From: Euryarchaeota archaeon UBA59
GTDB lineage: Archaea; Thermoplasmatota; Poseidoniia; Poseidoniales; Thalassarchaeaceae
Reading direction: 5' to 3'
NCBI GenBank assembly: GCA_002505495.1
Contig: DAVI01000110.1
Span: 1 to 5,904 of the forward strand
Length of the DNA stretch: 5,904 nucleotides
Below are positions 5,183-5,904 of this stretch, piece after piece. The notes beneath the pieces were generated by a model, which was not told where the DNA came from, searched no databases, and was given only the letters and a program-made list of their open reading frames with translations. Both the position numbers and the translations under genes were made by a program. The number at the start of each line of letters is the position of its first letter. The stretch's first letter is position 1.

Positions 5183-5904
5183 ATGGATTTCAAAATAATT
5201 GTTCTATCATACATCATCTGGCTTCTCGCGGTTCGCTTCTTAGCCTCTCGTGGCCTCGGTCCGTTCAGTTCGTTCGCAAAGGACTTCACTGGTTTTCTAC
5301 TCGGAAAGGGCCTCGGACCAGCAAACGACCTCATCGAGGATCGCCCCGGCACCGGTGCTCGGACTTGGTACGCTCATGGGATTCTGTGGTTCATTCTCGC
5401 AGCGACTCTCTCCTTCACCAGTCTTTGGACTGCTCACGAGCCGTACGCGTTGCACTCCTTGAGTTCGGTCGGCTACTCTCCGTCTACTGAGCAGGCGACG
5501 GCGGCCGTGCATGTGGCTGCTGCCTTCGGCGCCCTCTCCATGCTGTTAATCGCCTCCGGCTTCGCCTCGCAGGCGAAGTTGTGTGGCGGACGGTTGGCTT
5601 CGGAGTCAAACGCGGCACTGATGGCGTGGGCGTGGAGCGGCGTCGTGTTCATCGGAGTCATCATCTCCCACACAGACCTGATTGGTGGAACCAATTGGTT
5701 TGAGTTGCCTCCAGTCTACTACATTCTGTTCACTCTGCTTGGACTACCGCTCTTCTTCAACCACCTTTTGACGATGAGCGGCTCCGACAGCCCTGTACTC
5801 GTTCCGCAGTGGTTCTTCGTGATGGGCTTCGCAGCTCTCATCTGGACTGGGCCCGCAACGATGGCCCTGATGACTGGCGAGAGTGAGATACTCTCCTGGA
5901 TGCT
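5183..5904 (+). CDS. cbb3/NOR-like heme-copper oxidase subunit I, partial (N-terminal 240 residues)
   Basis: The frame opens at ATG 5183 and runs off the right edge. I see six hydrophobic segments: about 3-22, 62-84, 104-127, 144-162, 175-196 and 207-230. The stretch from residue 104 onward resembles the early helices of cbb3-type subunit I (CcoN). His110 in AAVHVAAAFG sits where CcoN has the low-spin heme ligand in its LHT motif. It is followed by SGFASQAK, LASESNAALMAWAW, NWFELPPVYYILFTLLG and VPQWFFVMGF, in the same order and spacing as the equivalent CcoN helices. Subunit I carries the hemes and CuB where oxygen is reduced, coupled to proton pumping. The CuB histidines and the second heme ligands would lie beyond this window, so oxidase cannot be separated from nitric oxide reductase here. 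The N-terminus is about 45-50 residues longer than in bacterial CcoN and supplies an extra helix. The small membrane protein gene directly precedes it. Confidence 0.78.
   Translation, partial: MDFKIIVLSYIIWLLAVRFLASRGLGPFSSFAKDFTGFLLGKGLGPANDLIEDRPGTGARTWYAHGILWFILAATLSFTSLWTAHEPYALHSLSSVGYSPSTEQATAAVHVAAAFGALSMLLIASGFASQAKLCGGRLASESNAALMAWAWSGVVFIGVIISHTDLIGGTNWFELPPVYYILFTLLGLPLFFNHLLTMSGSDSPVLVPQWFFVMGFAALIWTGPATMALMTGESEILSWM

Overview
The window looks archaeal, probably euryarchaeal. The best evidence is a complete gene for RaSEA, the Elp3-like radical SAM enzyme of archaeosine tRNA synthesis. Ribosome binding sites of the GGTGAT/GAGGTGAT type, complementary to an archaeal 16S rRNA end, agree with this. 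The mix of an aerobic heme-copper oxidase, moderate-to-high GC content and short intergenic gaps would fit an uncultured marine Thermoplasmatota lineage such as Poseidoniales (Marine Group II). That assignment is inference from gene content, not something the sequence proves.

The left 3.6 kb is a tightly packed minus-strand cluster, read right to left. It begins with a 690-residue Atg22/UMF1-type major facilitator transporter (3598-1526). Next is a membrane-anchored left-handed beta-helix (hexapeptide repeat) acyltransferase (1521-802). Last is a dienelactone-hydrolase-like alpha/beta hydrolase that runs off the left edge (791-1). The gaps are 4 and 10 bases, and the ribosome binding sites of the second and third genes are built around the stop codon of the gene before, so the three are very probably co-transcribed and translationally coupled. 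The substrate is unknown. A transporter, an acyl transfer enzyme and an ester/lactone-type hydrolase could act on one small molecule or envelope component, but this is a hypothesis.

A 129-base divergent intergenic region (3599-3727) separates this cluster from the plus-strand genes. It contains a hairpin with a GNRA-type loop. The plus strand then carries raSEA (3728-4828), an 81-base gap with a perfect 8-bp hairpin just upstream of a ribosome binding site, a small two-helix membrane protein (4910-5173, TTG start), and the 5' part of a cbb3/NOR-like heme-copper oxidase subunit I gene (5183 to the right edge). The last two genes form a second apparent operon of the respiratory membrane.

The most unusual items are the roughly 200-residue insertion in the transporter, which adds two transmembrane helices and two acidic, predicted extracytoplasmic segments, and the unrecognised small membrane protein coupled to the oxidase. 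I see no CRISPR array, insertion sequence, tRNA or rRNA gene, and no gene-free stretch longer than 300 bases. A truly new defence or mobile system is not evident here.
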